Shown: positions 1 to 11,185, numbered from the stretch's first letter. The stretch: DNA of 64,000 nt from Agarophyton chilense (GCA_030374765.1 JARGXX010000095.1:2852001-2916000); one strand, 5' to 3'. Notes: generated by a model not told the origin, from the letters alone. A program made the numbers and translations.

Positions 1-322
1 TTTGACTTGCCCTCTTTACTTTATAAGTGGTCAATGATCGTAACAAGACTATTCAAGAGTTCAGCGCCTGTAAAGGGATATTTTATTGGAGCTGATGGTT
101 GTCTTTGCTTTATCTACAGACCTAGTTCTGCTTGCTGCACGGTTTCGTAGCTCGCTTTGGCTGTTTTTCCCTGGAACTTCTCCCGTGTTACGGTCCCTTT
201 ACTTCCCCTAATTACCTTTTTCTCCCCAGTTTTCGAGAATTTACTCACCCCCTTTAAACCACATCCCCTATTTCGCTTCACCCATTCAGTTTGAGCCAGT
301 TACCGTCTCCGGTCTTCCCATC
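1..322. other. Unassigned sequence left of solo LTR
   Basis: No open frame, RNA gene or repeat was recognised here. The stretch ends at the TG terminus of an inverted solo LTR. It does not carry the primer-binding motif that follows the related LTR at 43288, so it is not the inside of an element that begins at that LTR. Confidence 0.4.
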
Positions 323-767
323 TGTAACGCAATGACTCGTGGGTCAGCGGACGGGTCTCGACCGGTGGTAGCGTGGTAGAGCAGGTCCTAAGGTTGAATC
401 CTTAACGGCGGCACTCCCAGAGTACTTGGTGTAATGAGCTGGAGTTTACTGCGTAGTCCTACAGTTTGGAGCTACGGAAACGATGGCTTAAAGACCAAAG
501 GGTGGAACTAATACACCAAATGGGGTTATTTAGTATCCTAACGGTGCCTACCTTTCTCTAAATGAGAAGCATCACTCGAGTCAAGTAAATAGTACTGGCG
601 AGGCGCTGAGGTCTCCCTGTCACGATAATGCTAATCTATTTCACTAATTAAAATAAATTAATACTCTACATGAGTCCACCTGAGGTCGACCCGTCCACGT
701 GTCATTTGCAAGATCCTTCAGGGCCCAACGGCTTATAGGGCTCAACCGCTATCACCGCTCCCTCACA
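323..767 (-). repeat. Solo LTR of the E2 gypsy family, minus orientation
   Basis: The 445-bp segment is the reverse complement of a sequence that recurs at 3316-3761, 42843-43288 and 52567-53007. The two last copies flank gypsy element E2, which identifies the repeat as an LTR. It begins TGTAACGCAATGACT and ends CCCTCACA on the plus strand, matching the family termini TGTGA...GTTACA in reverse. Neither a primer-binding site nor a polypurine tract of the family is seen next to it, so it is read as a solo LTR left by recombination. The five bases on either side (CCATC and ACTGC) do not match, so no target duplication survives. Confidence 0.85.
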
Positions 768-2498
768 ACTGCATCTGATCGACAGCTCTTTTTGCGAGGA
801 TATACTTTGCGGTTGAGCGCTTTCCCGCTTTTTTCAGACTGTGTAGTATGTGTTATTTATTTATGTTGTTGATATTCTTTTTGTTTGCACATCGTCATGG
901 GGCTGTTCTCTTGTGTTATTATACAGCTGTAGTTGGCCTACAGTCTCTTGATTAGACCTATCATTCAATCCAAAATGAATCTCCGGTCATCTTCTCTCAC
1001 ACACTCCTTCTTCCAAGAACAGCCGCTCCAAAGGCGGTAACCGCTCTCTACCATGCTATCTGTGGACATTATCCTCTCTATCGGCCGCTGTATTCAGTAG
1101 TAAAAAGCTAAACTTGAAGAATTGTAGTATAGGGACTACAAAGCGTACCAGAGGGTGTATGCATTGAGTTGAGGACGTTATTAAATAGAATGTGGACAAT
1201 ACCGTCCACCAATTAGCTGGGAAGGAGCAGCGACTGTAGATGCGGAAGCCGTAAAAGTGGTAAGGCCAATTTGGCACGATATACGTGGGCGTGCCAAGGG
1301 GGGCCCACTGCAGAGCAATATTTTTTGTTTGTTTCTTTTCTTAAAAGAAATAGACAGAACAGTAGTGACATAGTTTTGGTGCACCTCAGAAGTTGGGCCT
1401 GCCCGCCACCCGTGTCAGTAAAATTGCACGCACCCCTAGCCCTTGACCTTCGTTTTCTGCGCCTATCAGCAACTACCATGATCGGATTCTCTTCTTATTT
1501 TTCAGCTGTCTCTACCAATTGCCCGCTTCTGACCATGGCTGGAGAAAGGAGACCTCCCTTTCTTCCGAAAGACATTCGATGCTTTCGTTTGTAAGGTTGG
1601 TACACTTGCCCATAAGTGTTCCCAGCCGCTCGTACTATTCTGATTGTAAGAACTATCTTCCATTCGTCTCCAAACTTGGAAGTAGGATTCAATTTTGAAC
1701 GGTTTTGAAGAAGTTAGGAGTAAAACAAGAGACTCAAAACTGATCATACTTTCAAAAATATATCGTGTTTCGTACAGCTTTAAGGGCACGGCGGACTGTG
1801 ATCCACCCCGTCTTCTTTGGCTACCCTATATGGAGTTCTTGATTCCGCCTCGTCTGACTATCGGAGCCCTAAAGGGTTTGCGCATTCCTTCCTCGATTCG
1901 CTGGAAATCTGTAAAGACTTACTGCGTACAGGTTCTTGTTTATACCCTGAAGCACCGTTCAAAAAGAATTTAACGGCCACTACGAGCGCTAAGGGTCGTC
2001 CCCCTGCAGACTATCCTTTTTCGCAGCAAATAATGTTCGGAACGTTTTCCGCCCGAGCGCTGTGGAACGAGCTTGAGCCCTACGTGCTCACTCACCTCCG
2101 CAGATATATTTGTATCCTTTTACTACCTCCGCAATAAGTAGGTTATACCATCAGATTGGAGTTTAAAAAACAGTGCACGGAAGAACGACAAACGTACGAA
2201 GAGACGCAACTGTTCCGATTTGGATTCCGACATTTTCCGGACGCTTTCATTCGACGGAAATTCCAAAACAGGGGGCGACGCCGACTCGCTAAGTTCTGCA
2301 CGCGCCAAATCCGACAGGTATAGTTTCCACTTGGGTTACTCTGGGCACACACGTATTGAACCGTAACACGAGCTCCTAGCCAAAGTTGTGGACTACCGTA
2401 TGAACTGTTTGTTCAGCGGTTCGGACATATAAACCTCCTTCACTGGTAGTACGATTTAACGATACTAGAAGAATAGGAATGTCCAAATGAAGGTACAT
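768..2498. other. Decayed sequence, no supported gene
   Basis: Only short overlapping frames occur and none has a recognisable domain. The stretch precedes the E0 gag remnant, so part of it may be a decayed 5' leader or gag N-terminus of that element, but nothing in the translation proves this. Confidence 0.35.
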
Positions 2499-3315
2499 TC
2501 AGCGGCTTAAATCCAATTTCTGTTTTGAGTTTCTACAGCGGTTCAAAACTGCATACAAGCTGAACGAATTCACCGCGGAGGCAGAGATTTTGTGTTTCCA
2601 ATTATTTCGTACCGGTCCGGCTCATGCACGCCTTCATTCCTATAACCTGGAAGCGTCTGACGTTGTATAGGTGAATTGTGGCCATTTTCTCAACCTCTAT
2701 TCGGAATTAGTCAACTTTTGTTTACTACTCATGCAACAGAAGAGACCATCGCCCATGAATTCGCGACAATCACCCTTTACCTGCAGTTTCCAGTTATAAA
2801 TAAAACGCACTATTTCCAGAAGTCGTGGAGAATGGCAATTCTCTGCAGCATTTTTTTCTCGATTACCATTCAAGATTCATGTTTCCGGAGCGGCTTTATC
2901 CCACTATCCAGTCGAATGTGTACTCTCCTTACAACGCATCCCGCTTTCAGGTACATCACGCTACCACGGTATGCAGATTCGTACATAACACGCACCGTGC
3001 AGAAAGACTACATTTAATTCAGGTCAACTCAATGCCAACAACAGCTCGTTCTTCCATCCTGAGTTTAGATTTGAGAGTTGGAACCGTTTCCAACGCAAAC
3101 TAGACGGATTAGTGTAACGACGAGCACATGCACGCTAATTTCCAAGACGGCTCGTTTCTGTCTATCTCTATGGCCTCTACAGCGTCCAAATCATCTGTCA
3201 ATACAGTTTCTGTTCCTATGTACCAACCCGCTCTTCCCGCATACTCATGTTGAACGTTGCAAAAGGCTGGAAAACTTCCGGCCCCACCTTTTGGGGGGTT
3301 TCTTCCGCTCAAACC
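2499..3315 (+). pseudogene. Gypsy gag remnant (element E0)
   Basis: Translation near 2521-2670 gives FEFLQRF, then KLNEFTAEAE and LFRTGPA. This follows the pattern of the E1 gag (IEFLQNF, then GFPEGAAMWLFEF and LKGQA). Shortly downstream LYSELVNFCLL matches the E1 gag SYPEVVNFLLKTY. Stops and frame changes follow. A Ser/Pro-rich stretch before 3315 resembles the linker that precedes the zinc knuckle in the E2 gag. Gag would form the cytoplasmic virus-like particle. The fragment runs up to a solo LTR at 3316; protease and RT remnants of the same type resume beyond it, so both probably belong to one old element split by that LTR. Confidence 0.5.
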
Positions 3316-3761
3316 TGTGAAGTAGCGACGATTACGGTTGATTCCTGTGAGCCGCGAGGGCCTGAGTTGTCTTACAGACGCCACGTGAGCTGGCAGAACT
3401 CAGCTGGACTTATTTAGATAATTATTTATTCTTATTTAGTGTGATAGAATAGCTTCACAGGGCAAGGGAGATCTCATCGCCTCGCCATTGATGTTTACTT
3501 GGCTCGAATGAAGATTCTTCCTTAGAATCAGGTAGGCACAGTTAGGATACTAAATTACCCTCTTTGGTACACTAGTTCCACAAGTTGGTCTTCAAGCCAT
3601 CGCTTCCGTAGCTCCGACATGTTTGACTACGCCGTAAACGCCCGCCCAATGCACCAATCACTCTGGGAGTGCCGAAGTCATGGAAACGGACATTAGGATC
3701 CGCTCTACCACGCAACAATAGGTTGAGACCAGTACGCTGACCTCCCAGTCATTGCGTTACA
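3316..3761 (+). repeat. Solo LTR of the E2 gypsy family, plus orientation
   Basis: This 446-bp copy begins TGTGAAGTAGCGACG and ends ATTGCGTTACA, the same ends and length as the E2 5' LTR at 42843-43288. The flanking pentamers AAACC (3311-3315) and AAACT (3762-3766) differ at one base and fit a slightly decayed 5-bp target duplication. It lies between gag-like and protease-like remnants of E0, which suggests insertion into that older element followed by LTR-LTR recombination. Confidence 0.85.
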
Positions 3762-3766
3762 AAACT

Positions 3767-4430
3767 AAATCCCCGACAGATGCTGACTCCTGTAGTTCAT
3801 TCTGCTTTACGAGCTATGAGCGAGCCTGACTAAATGCAGTGTGGTCATAAAAGTTATAACCGTTCTTTGCCACCTCTCCTGAATGATCATACGTTGAACT
3901 GTGGCCAGAAAAATACAGAACGAAAAAAAACCGTTCAATCCGCAACATGGAGCAAAAGGCACTAAGCCTGTAATTTTGATTGAAGAACACCAACCATATT
4001 CGGAAAGTGAACGATAAGGTTCGTAAATGGGCGCAGTCATTCGTTGAAGGAGCGTCTCGTACCTTCGGACGGCGAAGATCCGAAATTAGATCCAAAATGA
4101 ACCGAACACGGCTTATACAGTAGATGAACATCGTTCAGATGATCTGGTCAGGCTTTCAAGCACTGCGAATTATGACTTGTTTTTGTGTGGGTCTGCGTTG
4201 CACTATCATGAGCCCTCTGACCAGAAATCCCAACACCGTGATGGGACCGAATCGCATCCATGGAGAACATCTCCCACCGCTCTGAAGGTATAAACTGAAT
4301 TCTTGTTGGATTAGAAACAGTATACACGCCTCCCAGAATCGCTTGATAACAATTAGTATTATAACATTCCTGGACCTATTTGGTGACTTCTGTACTGACC
4401 TATAAGTCCTAGCAGCTATCATTTTGGCTC
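3767..4430. other. Decayed interior of E0
   Basis: This stretch sits between the solo LTR and the first recognisable protease sequence. Translation in all frames gives many stops and no secure motif. By position it should hold the gag end and the start of the protease of E0. Confidence 0.3.
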
Positions 4431-5800
4431 CAGGTTGCATACTTGACACTTTCTTTCTAGACCGCTACGTTTCGAGAATTCTCTCCCAGAAACCGACGGT
4501 TTTCTTGTGCCATTTCCGACCGACAGCCTTTCTTCTATCTAAAAATAGTTCATACGTACGAGTTGATCAACTCTCAGAGCAACCTGACGGCTCTCGGAAA
4601 ACTCTCTGTGAAAAGTTGTGAGTCGCTCCTCAAATAATAATTCCATAGATGTCGGAAGTGCGCATTCTAGTCAATATCATGGCCTACTACCTTTCTTTCA
4701 TCCAGTCCCATCACAGCACGGGTAGGAAATAGCGAACTCCGGTTGCCAACGGTGTCCTATAACCCGGATCAGGTGTCTCTTTTAATGTTCAGGTTGCTAG
4801 TTTCTCTGACCGCGCTATGAACATTTTGAAGCACTACACTACCAATTTAAGCTTTCCTTACCCTACCGCGCTCATTTAAACGAGAATTGGCCGTCATCGT
4901 GGGCCGATGAGAACGAGGAAGTCCCCAATCCTCCAAATGTCGATTCGGAAAATTCTACCAAGCAACCAGACGCAGACGAAGCCAACAAGGAAGAATGGTC
5001 TACCAAAGATTGGATGTCTGCGGATTATGACACCAATTGCGAAACGGTCCCCGAGCCGCTCCGACCATTTCGATACGTGTGAGTTTTACAGCTAGATCCG
5101 GTTGGGGCTGTGAAACACTGCATTGATCTCGACACAGGCTCCATGCATATTCATTACATGCGTTATAGCACGGAACACTCGCGCCGCGAAAAAGAACAAA
5201 CTAAAGTGGAAACACAGCTCTAATCGAGCAACATAGAATCATCTACAGGAAAGCGGACCTGTCCTGTTTTATTCGTGCAGAAGAAAGAAGGCATTCGACG
5301 CTTTCAGGTAGACTGCCCTCGCCTTAATTATGTGGCCATACCGAACACATATCCATTTTCGGAGATGAATAATTGCATAGACTCACTACAATATGCGTCG
5401 GGTCTCAGTACGTTAGATACCAATAGGGGTCACTGGTAAATCAAGATCGACAACGCTGATCGGGTTAAGAAGACGTATACGTCGCTAGTGAACTTATTAA
5501 GGTAAAAAATAATGCCGTTTGGTTTTAAGAATTCCCCAGCGACAATCGGGGGGTTTTTGGACCTTGTCACTTCACGCGATGTGTGGAACTACGCACTGGT
5601 GTGCCGGGAGGACGTCAAAATATTTATTAATGTAGTTAAAGCGCGTTTAAAGCATGTGCAGACTGTTATGGTTCTGTTACAATTCACCGAAATAACTCTC
5701 TGTTTAAACAAGAGTACCTTTTCCCGAAATTCTGTTGAGGGTGCGCGTCAACACCGGGTCGGAAATTTTCGGATGGATTTTCGTGACAAAAACGGCGGGT
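4424..5800 (+). pseudogene. Gypsy protease-reverse transcriptase remnant (element E0)
   Basis: At 4440-4560 the frame reads FFLDRYVSRILSQKPTV, which aligns with the protease end of E1 (NFIDRHVKAIL) and E2 (SFIDRYLKTIY). IIIP.MSEVRILV at 4640-4680 matches the E1 motif VIIPPMHQILVPV. The RT follows: PVLFVQKKEG and RFQVDCPRLNY at 5255-5330, YPFSEMNNCIDSL, STLDTNRGHW near 5410-5440, then MPFGFKNSPAT at 5512. The usual Y(V/I/L)DD box is degraded to CREDV near 5605-5620, and several stops interrupt the frame. RNase H and integrase are absent. The RT would copy element RNA into DNA; this copy cannot be functional. Confidence 0.8.
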
Positions 5801-5864
5801 AGTAACCCGCGATTACCCGAATAAATCAGAAACGTATCCGTTGGGGAGGGGTTCTTACAGATCC

Positions 5865-5925
5865 TCGTGCATACTTTGTATGCTTTCTGACCCACTGGAC
5901 CCGGAAGCATACAAATTATGCACGA
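5865..5925. repeat. Near-perfect 21-bp hairpin
   Basis: The arms 5865-5885 (TCGTGCATACTTTGTATGCTT) and 5905-5925 are inverted repeats with one mismatch in 21 pairs, separated by a 19-nt loop. Partial pairing extends four or five bases further out. The hairpin sits between the E0 RT remnant and the Harbinger transposase remnant. It could be a foldback element, or a small-RNA-like hairpin if transcribed; no coding function is claimed. Confidence 0.7.
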
Positions 5926-6160
5926 AAATCTCCAGATTGATGAAACCGTCCAACAAAGCACATGTCGCCAGCTGCTGGCAGTTGCATTTCTGGACATTTC
6001 GAGCTGCTGTGCCCGTCGGCGGCGGCTCTGCGCCGGAACGGCTCATAGCAGCTTTATTTTTGGCTTGAAACCGGGGCTACAGCGTGCGGTCTTCACCTCT
6101 GGTAGATGGGGTGGAAGGTCTTCTGCGAGATAGAGAAGATCTTTTACTCCTTTTTTTATC

Positions 6161-7371
6161 ATGTACGACGAGGTACCTGATGTAGTCCTTGAGATAAGCG
6201 CTTCAGATTCGGAGTCTGAGCCAGACTCTCTCGTTAATTTCAGGAAACAATGGATCGCAACAAATAATGTGTTTCGCACAGGAACGGCAACTGATTTTCA
6301 CGCTTATTTGACTGCTATTGTACTAACATTTTCGGAGCTGGTGGAGCGACAAACACCGAAGCCCTCTCTATTCCCTGCTATTAAGCCGCGATTTGAAGAT
6401 GTCACCGCGATACAATCTGACAATGATTTTTCAAGGGCATTTCGAATGTCTCGAACCGCTTTGAACGCACTACGAGAAATAATTGAGAGAAGTAATCATT
6501 TGAAGCCCGACACATTTGGAGACAGAATAAGAATACGTATTCCCGTCAAACTTGCAATTGGAATAAGAATTATGTCAGGTGCTAGTTTTCACGATCTCAT
6601 GGTACTATATGTTGTAAGTGAGACTAGTGTCCGCAGGTGCTTCAAGCAGTTTATAACTGCAGTTATAGATTTAATGTTGCTCCCGGGTCTACCAAAGAAT
6701 GAAGAGGGTCTGCGTCAATTGGAATTTGGGTTTAAGACCTCGCGAAGAATTCTGAATCCTCTCTCTGGCTGTATTGGTGCTTTTGATGGGCTTTGTGTGA
6801 AAATCAGAAAGCCACCAAATGATGAGATTCCAAGTTCTTTTTACTGCAGGAAAGGATACTACTCGATTCCTGTGCAGGCTTTGGTCTACTCTGACTACCG
6901 CTTTCTTGACTTTTCTGCTCTTGCAGTGGGGTCTACTAACGATGCGTTAGCTTTTTCTGTATCCCCTTTAGCGCGACACCTCGATGAGGGAAACATTCTT
7001 TTGGGCTACTAAGCGGTGTGTGATGCGGCGTATACGTTATCTAACTTTTGTATAACCCCGTACCCAGGTAAAGATATTGACGCTTTCAAAGACGCTCTCA
7101 ACTTTTTTACTTCATCCATGCGCATTCATGTGAAACAAGCGTTTGTCATTCTTACAGGTCGTTGGAAGATATTTCGCAATGGTGAAATCAATCACAGCGT
7201 GAAGGACTGTCTCACGAAATTAACGCTCTACAAACTGAATTAGACGATTGGCACTCAACTATTCAGTCCATTGCGCCCCCAGATCTAGAAACAGACAGGG
7301 AGGTAACTCGGGAGAAACTACGTGAAATACTAGTGGAAAGAGGTTTGCTGCGTCCGACGAGTTACCTTTAG
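6161..7371 (+). pseudogene. PIF/Harbinger (DDE_Tnp_4) transposase, broken
   Basis: The frame from ATG 6161 encodes an acidic N-terminus (SASDSESEPDS), a helical region, then CIGAFDGLCVKI (first catalytic Asp in FDG, about residue 208), FYCRKGYYSIPVQALV, and FLDFSALAVGSTNDALAF, typical of the HARBI1-like nuclease. A single TAA at 7010-7012 interrupts the frame. The same frame resumes with CDAAYTLSNF (the GDxAY-type motif carrying the second Asp) and AFVILTGRW. In that motif the usual Glu (E.AFG) is Lys, so the third catalytic residue is missing. Near 7210 a frame change leads into a 49-residue C-terminal tail ending TAG 7369-7371. The enzyme would cut and paste its own element. Terminal inverted repeats were not found. 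Confidence 0.85.
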
Positions 7372-8229
7372 GTTTGATAGGTGAGTTAAATCGGATCAAC
7401 CTTGACATATGATGCAGCGTTATTACCATCTTTCTATATGTTTGGCAGGTTTTTTTTCCTACTAACGTTTCCTGCTGTCTGGGCTTGTTTTCGGTACTAC
7501 ACTTGTCGAGCTGGGGCGATGCGGCAGCAGACTGTTGTGTAGATGGCAGATATTGTTGAGCGATCTTCATCCGCGCACAAGCCAAAGCGTCGAGCTAAGA
7601 GCAAACAAGTTCGAAAAATTTTTACAGTATTCCATACAACTACTCACAGCACTTTCGATCCTTGGTGATAGACCCTTGGTGATGGTGGTGGTGGCGTGTT
7701 TATGGGTGCAATTAGAGGTTTCCCAGATCCGGACGCTGTTTCGTAATCAGGAGTCGGCCAAAAGCCTGCACATTCTCCGAAAAGAACAATGAGACGCGCC
7801 TGAGGAATCATTCGAATGCAAACAATCAGAAATTGAACCAAACAGAGAGCCAACCGAGAGTAGACAATATGTGGTTAGAACTGGAAGATATACAAAACCA
7901 AATCCATACCCCTCTGTTGAGGGTGTGTTAACTAAGGATACGGGTTTAAGCTACATTGCCTTAGCCATTTGTACAATGGCAATTCTCATTAGAGCACAAG
8001 AAGCGTTCTGAAGAACGACATCACCGGAGGACAAGGTAACAAAATCGCGCACGAGTCTGTACGCAGTAAAAGTAGATGCCGAAAGCCTCGCAGCAAGGTC
8101 AAGGCGAATAGAATGCGAAACAGAGATGAAATGACTGTAGTCTATGACAGAGGCTCGATGCCAAGTTTCCAGGCGAATGGAATGCGGAACGGGGATGATA
8201 GCACTCTAGTCAATGACGAAAAATTGATA
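7372..8229. other. Non-coding stretch with a 48-bp direct repeat
   Basis: No gene is recognised. Positions 8101-8148 and 8171-8217 are direct repeats of about 48 bp (both contain GGCGAAT.GAATGCG and end CTA/CTAGTC.ATGAC) with roughly 80 percent identity by eye. Their origin is unknown. Confidence 0.4.
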
Positions 8230-8943
8230 TCCAGTTCCCAACGAAGTCTTTCGTGAAACGCAGAGGGTCAGGAAGCTGAAAAAACTCCGAAACGGCGCTA
8301 GCAAAGCGATTTGAACGCATGTCGCACCTTGATTGGGATGAAGAGGTCCCCCTGCGCCACGTCGATAACGCCTGGGCCTGCAGACGTAACGTGCGCAACT
8401 TCCTCGGTGCGGGCAATGGCAGGGAATATATTTGGGGCGAAGGCGGATGCAGAGTGGGTGCCGCAGATGGCGGCCAGATCGACGGGATCGACGCCGGTGT
8501 AGTCGAGCCGCATACGGTTGTATGAGCTCGTAAAATCTGACGTCTGTTGCCAGCGCACCTTGTGACATATCCTGTTTGCCAATGCATACATTCGCAGCTG
8601 CTGCTGCTGCCACGAGATATCGATCAAGTTGTAGATGGAACTGCTCTCTACAAAGTTTCCTTTGCTCAGAAACGCCTTGCGTCTGTACATGGAGCATAGT
8701 TTGGGTGGGATGAACACGTCGGTGCGACTTACGCTGCGCCCAGTGCCGCCTCAACCGCCGTGACAACGGTTTTTCCGTCTTGCCTACGCGCACGGAAACG
8801 GTGCTGCTTCCAGTTGCAGAACGATGAGAGAAAGGGTTTGGGTAACCATTTCGGAGGCACGTTGGAAGGATTGGACGTTGCAGTGCTTCTGCAGGGAAGG
8901 CATGAGTATTCAGATTGGTTTCATAATAAAGGCAGTGGATCAA
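8230..8943 (-). pseudogene. Diverged TATA-binding-protein-like sequence
   Basis: On the minus strand the frame starting at 8717 contains ANRICHKVRW, then VDLAAICGTHSASAFAPNIF followed by PAIART, GPGVIDVAQG and VRHAF. These follow the order and spacing of the TBP core: ARVVQKLGF, RLEGL..THQQFSSYEPELF, PGLIYRM, SGK..LTGAK, and the helix after it. Upstream pieces in other frames (YPNPF, then DGKTVVTAVEA) resemble the end of the first TBP repeat. TBP binds the TATA box in the nucleus as part of TFIID/SL1/TFIIIB. Here the pieces lie in different frames and the DNA-contacting residues are poorly kept, so this is a decayed copy or a very divergent relative, possibly with an intron (GTAAGT on the minus strand near 8731). 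The call rests on alignment by eye. Confidence 0.4.
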
Positions 8944-9553
8944 GTTGCTTGCACCGAGCCAGAGTCATGAAAGGGACAGAGCAAGCCACTCAAGACCGAT
9001 ATCGCTGTCGGACGGCTTAGCATCGGGCAGCTGCTGGAACGAAAGCACGGAAGACGGCGCGCGCGTGGAGGTGAAGGTGTATACGGTGGAAAACGAGCGC
9101 GCAAAAAGAGCGTGACGCGCAAGCGCCGGGAAGCGGTGCATTGCGGCAGGCGCGCGGCGGAGATGATGACACTACACATGTTTGCGTTTCGCGTTGCACA
9201 ATTCTTTTTCTTGGTGAAGCGAAACGAGGCAATGCAATATGGATGCGTTAAATGCAAATCGAAAGCTGCCTAGATACCTCTCTTTTTGGTTAGAATCGGA
9301 AGCGGTGGGACCAGGGGGCTACCCAACGGCGCTTGATGAAGCCAAGGCGAGGAGGCGTTAACGTCGTCTCCCAACAGCAATACAGCGCCGTGTGTATTTA
9401 AACCGAAGTTTCTTCGCTGGTGGTGGCGCTTGTCGGCGTCGTCGCGCGCGATTGGGCGCCGGTGGTGCGCGTCGACCTACGCATCATAATTTGGCGCCCC
9501 GTCAGCACCCTTAAAACATTACCACGCCCCTCTCCCCCCCCCAACCCCAAGCA
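8944..9553. other. GC-rich intergenic stretch
   Basis: No convincing gene is seen. A TTTAAA box lies at about 9397-9402, roughly 150 bp before a small ATG frame, and could be core promoter sequence. Minus-strand frames here are Arg/Pro-rich by-products of GC-rich DNA. Confidence 0.3.
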
Positions 9554-9709
9554 ATGCCCTCCTCGCGCGCTGACGACGACAATGGCAACTCGGACCTCGA
9601 TAATCAGCCCTACGACCCCTACAAGCCTTTCTCATTGGCCGCCACCCCGCTGGTGGCAACTTCTCGCAGCACTCTCTCATCAGAGTCCTCACGCGAAACC
9701 GTGGGATAG
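9554..9709 (+). CDS. Short 51-aa ORF, possible orphaned N-terminus
   Basis: The ATG at 9554 opens a frame encoding MPSSRADDDNGNSD, then QPYDPYKPFSLAATP and a Ser/Thr-rich tail ending TAG 9707-9709. The composition (acidic, Ser-rich, balanced) looks like a genuine protein N-terminus rather than random translation, and a TTTAAA box lies upstream. It does not match the start of glucose-6-phosphate isomerase, whose remnant begins a few bases later in another frame. It may be the first part of a host gene cut off by rearrangement. No function can be given. Confidence 0.3.
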   Translation: MPSSRADDDNGNSDLDNQPYDPYKPFSLAATPLVATSRSTLSSESSRETVG

Positions 9710-9713
9710 TATG

Positions 9714-10505
9714 GGCACAGATTCAAATATTGTACGTCAGCATATGGTTGCCTGAAGTACTAACTTGGTGAAGACAGAAAAGTTTGGTATTGCTCCGGAA
9801 AATGTATTTCTGTTTCGGGATTAGATTGGTGGAAGATATTTCGTCTGCTCCGCAGTTGGGGCACTATAATTGAGTCTTTTCTAGGGATACAATGTGATCG
9901 AAAAGGTCCTTAGTGGTGCGTGTAGCATCGATAAGCATTTTGCCAACGTCCCGTTGGAAAGGAACATTACAGTACTAATGGGGTTAATGGGGGTGTGGAA
10001 AATGACCTTCATGGGGTACAAGTCAAGGGCTATGCAGCCATACACCGAGGCTTCGAACAAATTCCCGGCCCACATTCAACAGGTTGATATGGAGAGCAAT
10101 GGCAAACATGTTTCACGACATGGTGTTGAACTTGACTTTGCAGTTGGTGAAGTCGATTTTGGAGAGCCTGGAACCCTAGGTCAACACAGCCTCTTCCAGT
10201 TGTTACACATGGGTCAGGTTGTTCCCTATGCGTTTATTGGCTTCATGGAGTCTCAGGCCTCAACTTGTCAAGATGGGGAGCCCGTGAATAAGCATGATGA
10301 ACTCATGTGGAACTTTTTCGCACAGCCAGATACTTTGGCGAGAGGAAGAACGGCTGACGAATGTCCTGCCGATGGACGTCCCAAGTGGCTTATTCCTCAA
10401 CCCCTGGGACCATTATCCTTACCATCAGCATTTCTTCACCGCACGCCCCACTCTCTTTCGTCATACACACTGGCTCTCTACATACTGCTCAAACAAAGCT
10501 TGTAA
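9714..10505 (+). pseudogene. Glucose-6-phosphate isomerase fragment, broken
   Basis: One reading frame encodes about the middle to C-terminal half of GPI: VRQHMVA.STN, EKFGIAPENV, GGRYFVCSAVGAL, SIDKHFANVPLERNITVLMG, HIQQVDMESNGK, DFAVGEVDFGEPGT, GQHSLFQLLH, NKHDELMWNFFAQPD. The catalytic Glu of MESNGK, the GGR arginine and the HDE histidine are present; the N-terminal third and the C-terminal lysine region are missing. Four in-frame stops cluster in 132 bp (TGA 9753, TAG 9822, TAA 9867, TAG 9882), one of them replacing the Trp of the DWxGGR motif. Downstream of 9894 the frame is open to 10505, but homology fades after about 10390, followed by apparent frame changes. GPI interconverts glucose-6-phosphate and fructose-6-phosphate in glycolysis. 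This copy is dead; a functional gene must exist elsewhere. Confidence 0.88.
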
Positions 10506-11185
10506 ATATCTCTAGTCTTCTCTCAAACTGATGCACCTTCGTACAGTACACGTAGGATTTCCTCCCAATTGTTCTCCACGTTCATCACCCAAAACAAAAA
10601 AAGCGGCAGCAAGAGCAGTTTTCCTGGTGAAAAAGAGATATTGTGGCCATGAAGCACCGACCAGATCAGAGAATCCCGCAATTCAAAAGCCACCCAAGGC
10701 ATCCTTGTTTGCTAAACAATCCCAAAATGCTTTCCTGAGAATGGGCAAGTCAAATCATCAGAGCATGACATTCACTTCTTTTATCCATTCAAGAGTACCA
10801 AAAGGGGGTCCTGCGTCGGGTAAAAAGGTGAGAATCTCAAGCACACCCGACTTTTTTCCCCTTCCCACTTTCATTACAAAGTAGCATTATCAGCTGTTTC
10901 CACGTATGAGTGGGCGCACAATGTGACCTTTGCGCATTGTGTGAGCTCCAACGTTCTGAGAGTGTTTTGAATCGGAGGCTACAAGTTGCAAGCGACCTCT
11001 TTGACAGTAACTGCATCCCTGATCCATCGTTGCAAACGGAAACCATCAAATTTCAAAGCTCTTGTTTGTTAGAATCGCGAATAGGTTGAAACATGAGGTA
11101 AAGGCTTGGCACAGAAGTCTCCAACGTTCGTACTATAAAATTTTTACTGCAAAGTGGTCCAAAGATATCGCCCTATTCCTTGATC
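10506..11185. other. No recognised gene
   Basis: A 117-codon plus-strand frame (10531-10884) is Lys/Ser/Pro-rich and matches nothing I recognise. The rest is AT-rich and lies downstream of the BET pseudogene on the other strand. Confidence 0.3.

Noticed and set aside
3762..3780. A PBS-like sequence (TAAATCCCCGAC) after the solo LTR at 3316-3761, which would make it a 5' LTR.
   Set aside because: It matches the E2 primer site at only about 8 of 12 positions and lacks TGG. The gag remnant lies left of the LTR, and AAACC/AAACT fit a solo-LTR target duplication.
8206..8943. A 245-codon minus-strand frame, Arg/His-rich.
   Set aside because: Most of it is a different phase from the TBP-like sequence and reads as low-complexity Arg/Cys/His. 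Only its upstream part may hold a TBP-like piece.
9732..9777. A perfect-looking mini-intron: GTACGT, TACTAAC branch site, AAGACAG acceptor, 46 bp.
   Set aside because: The same bases translate in frame as conserved GPI sequence (VRQHMVA.STNLVKTEKFGI), so this is coding sequence of the pseudogene and the splice signals are a coincidence.
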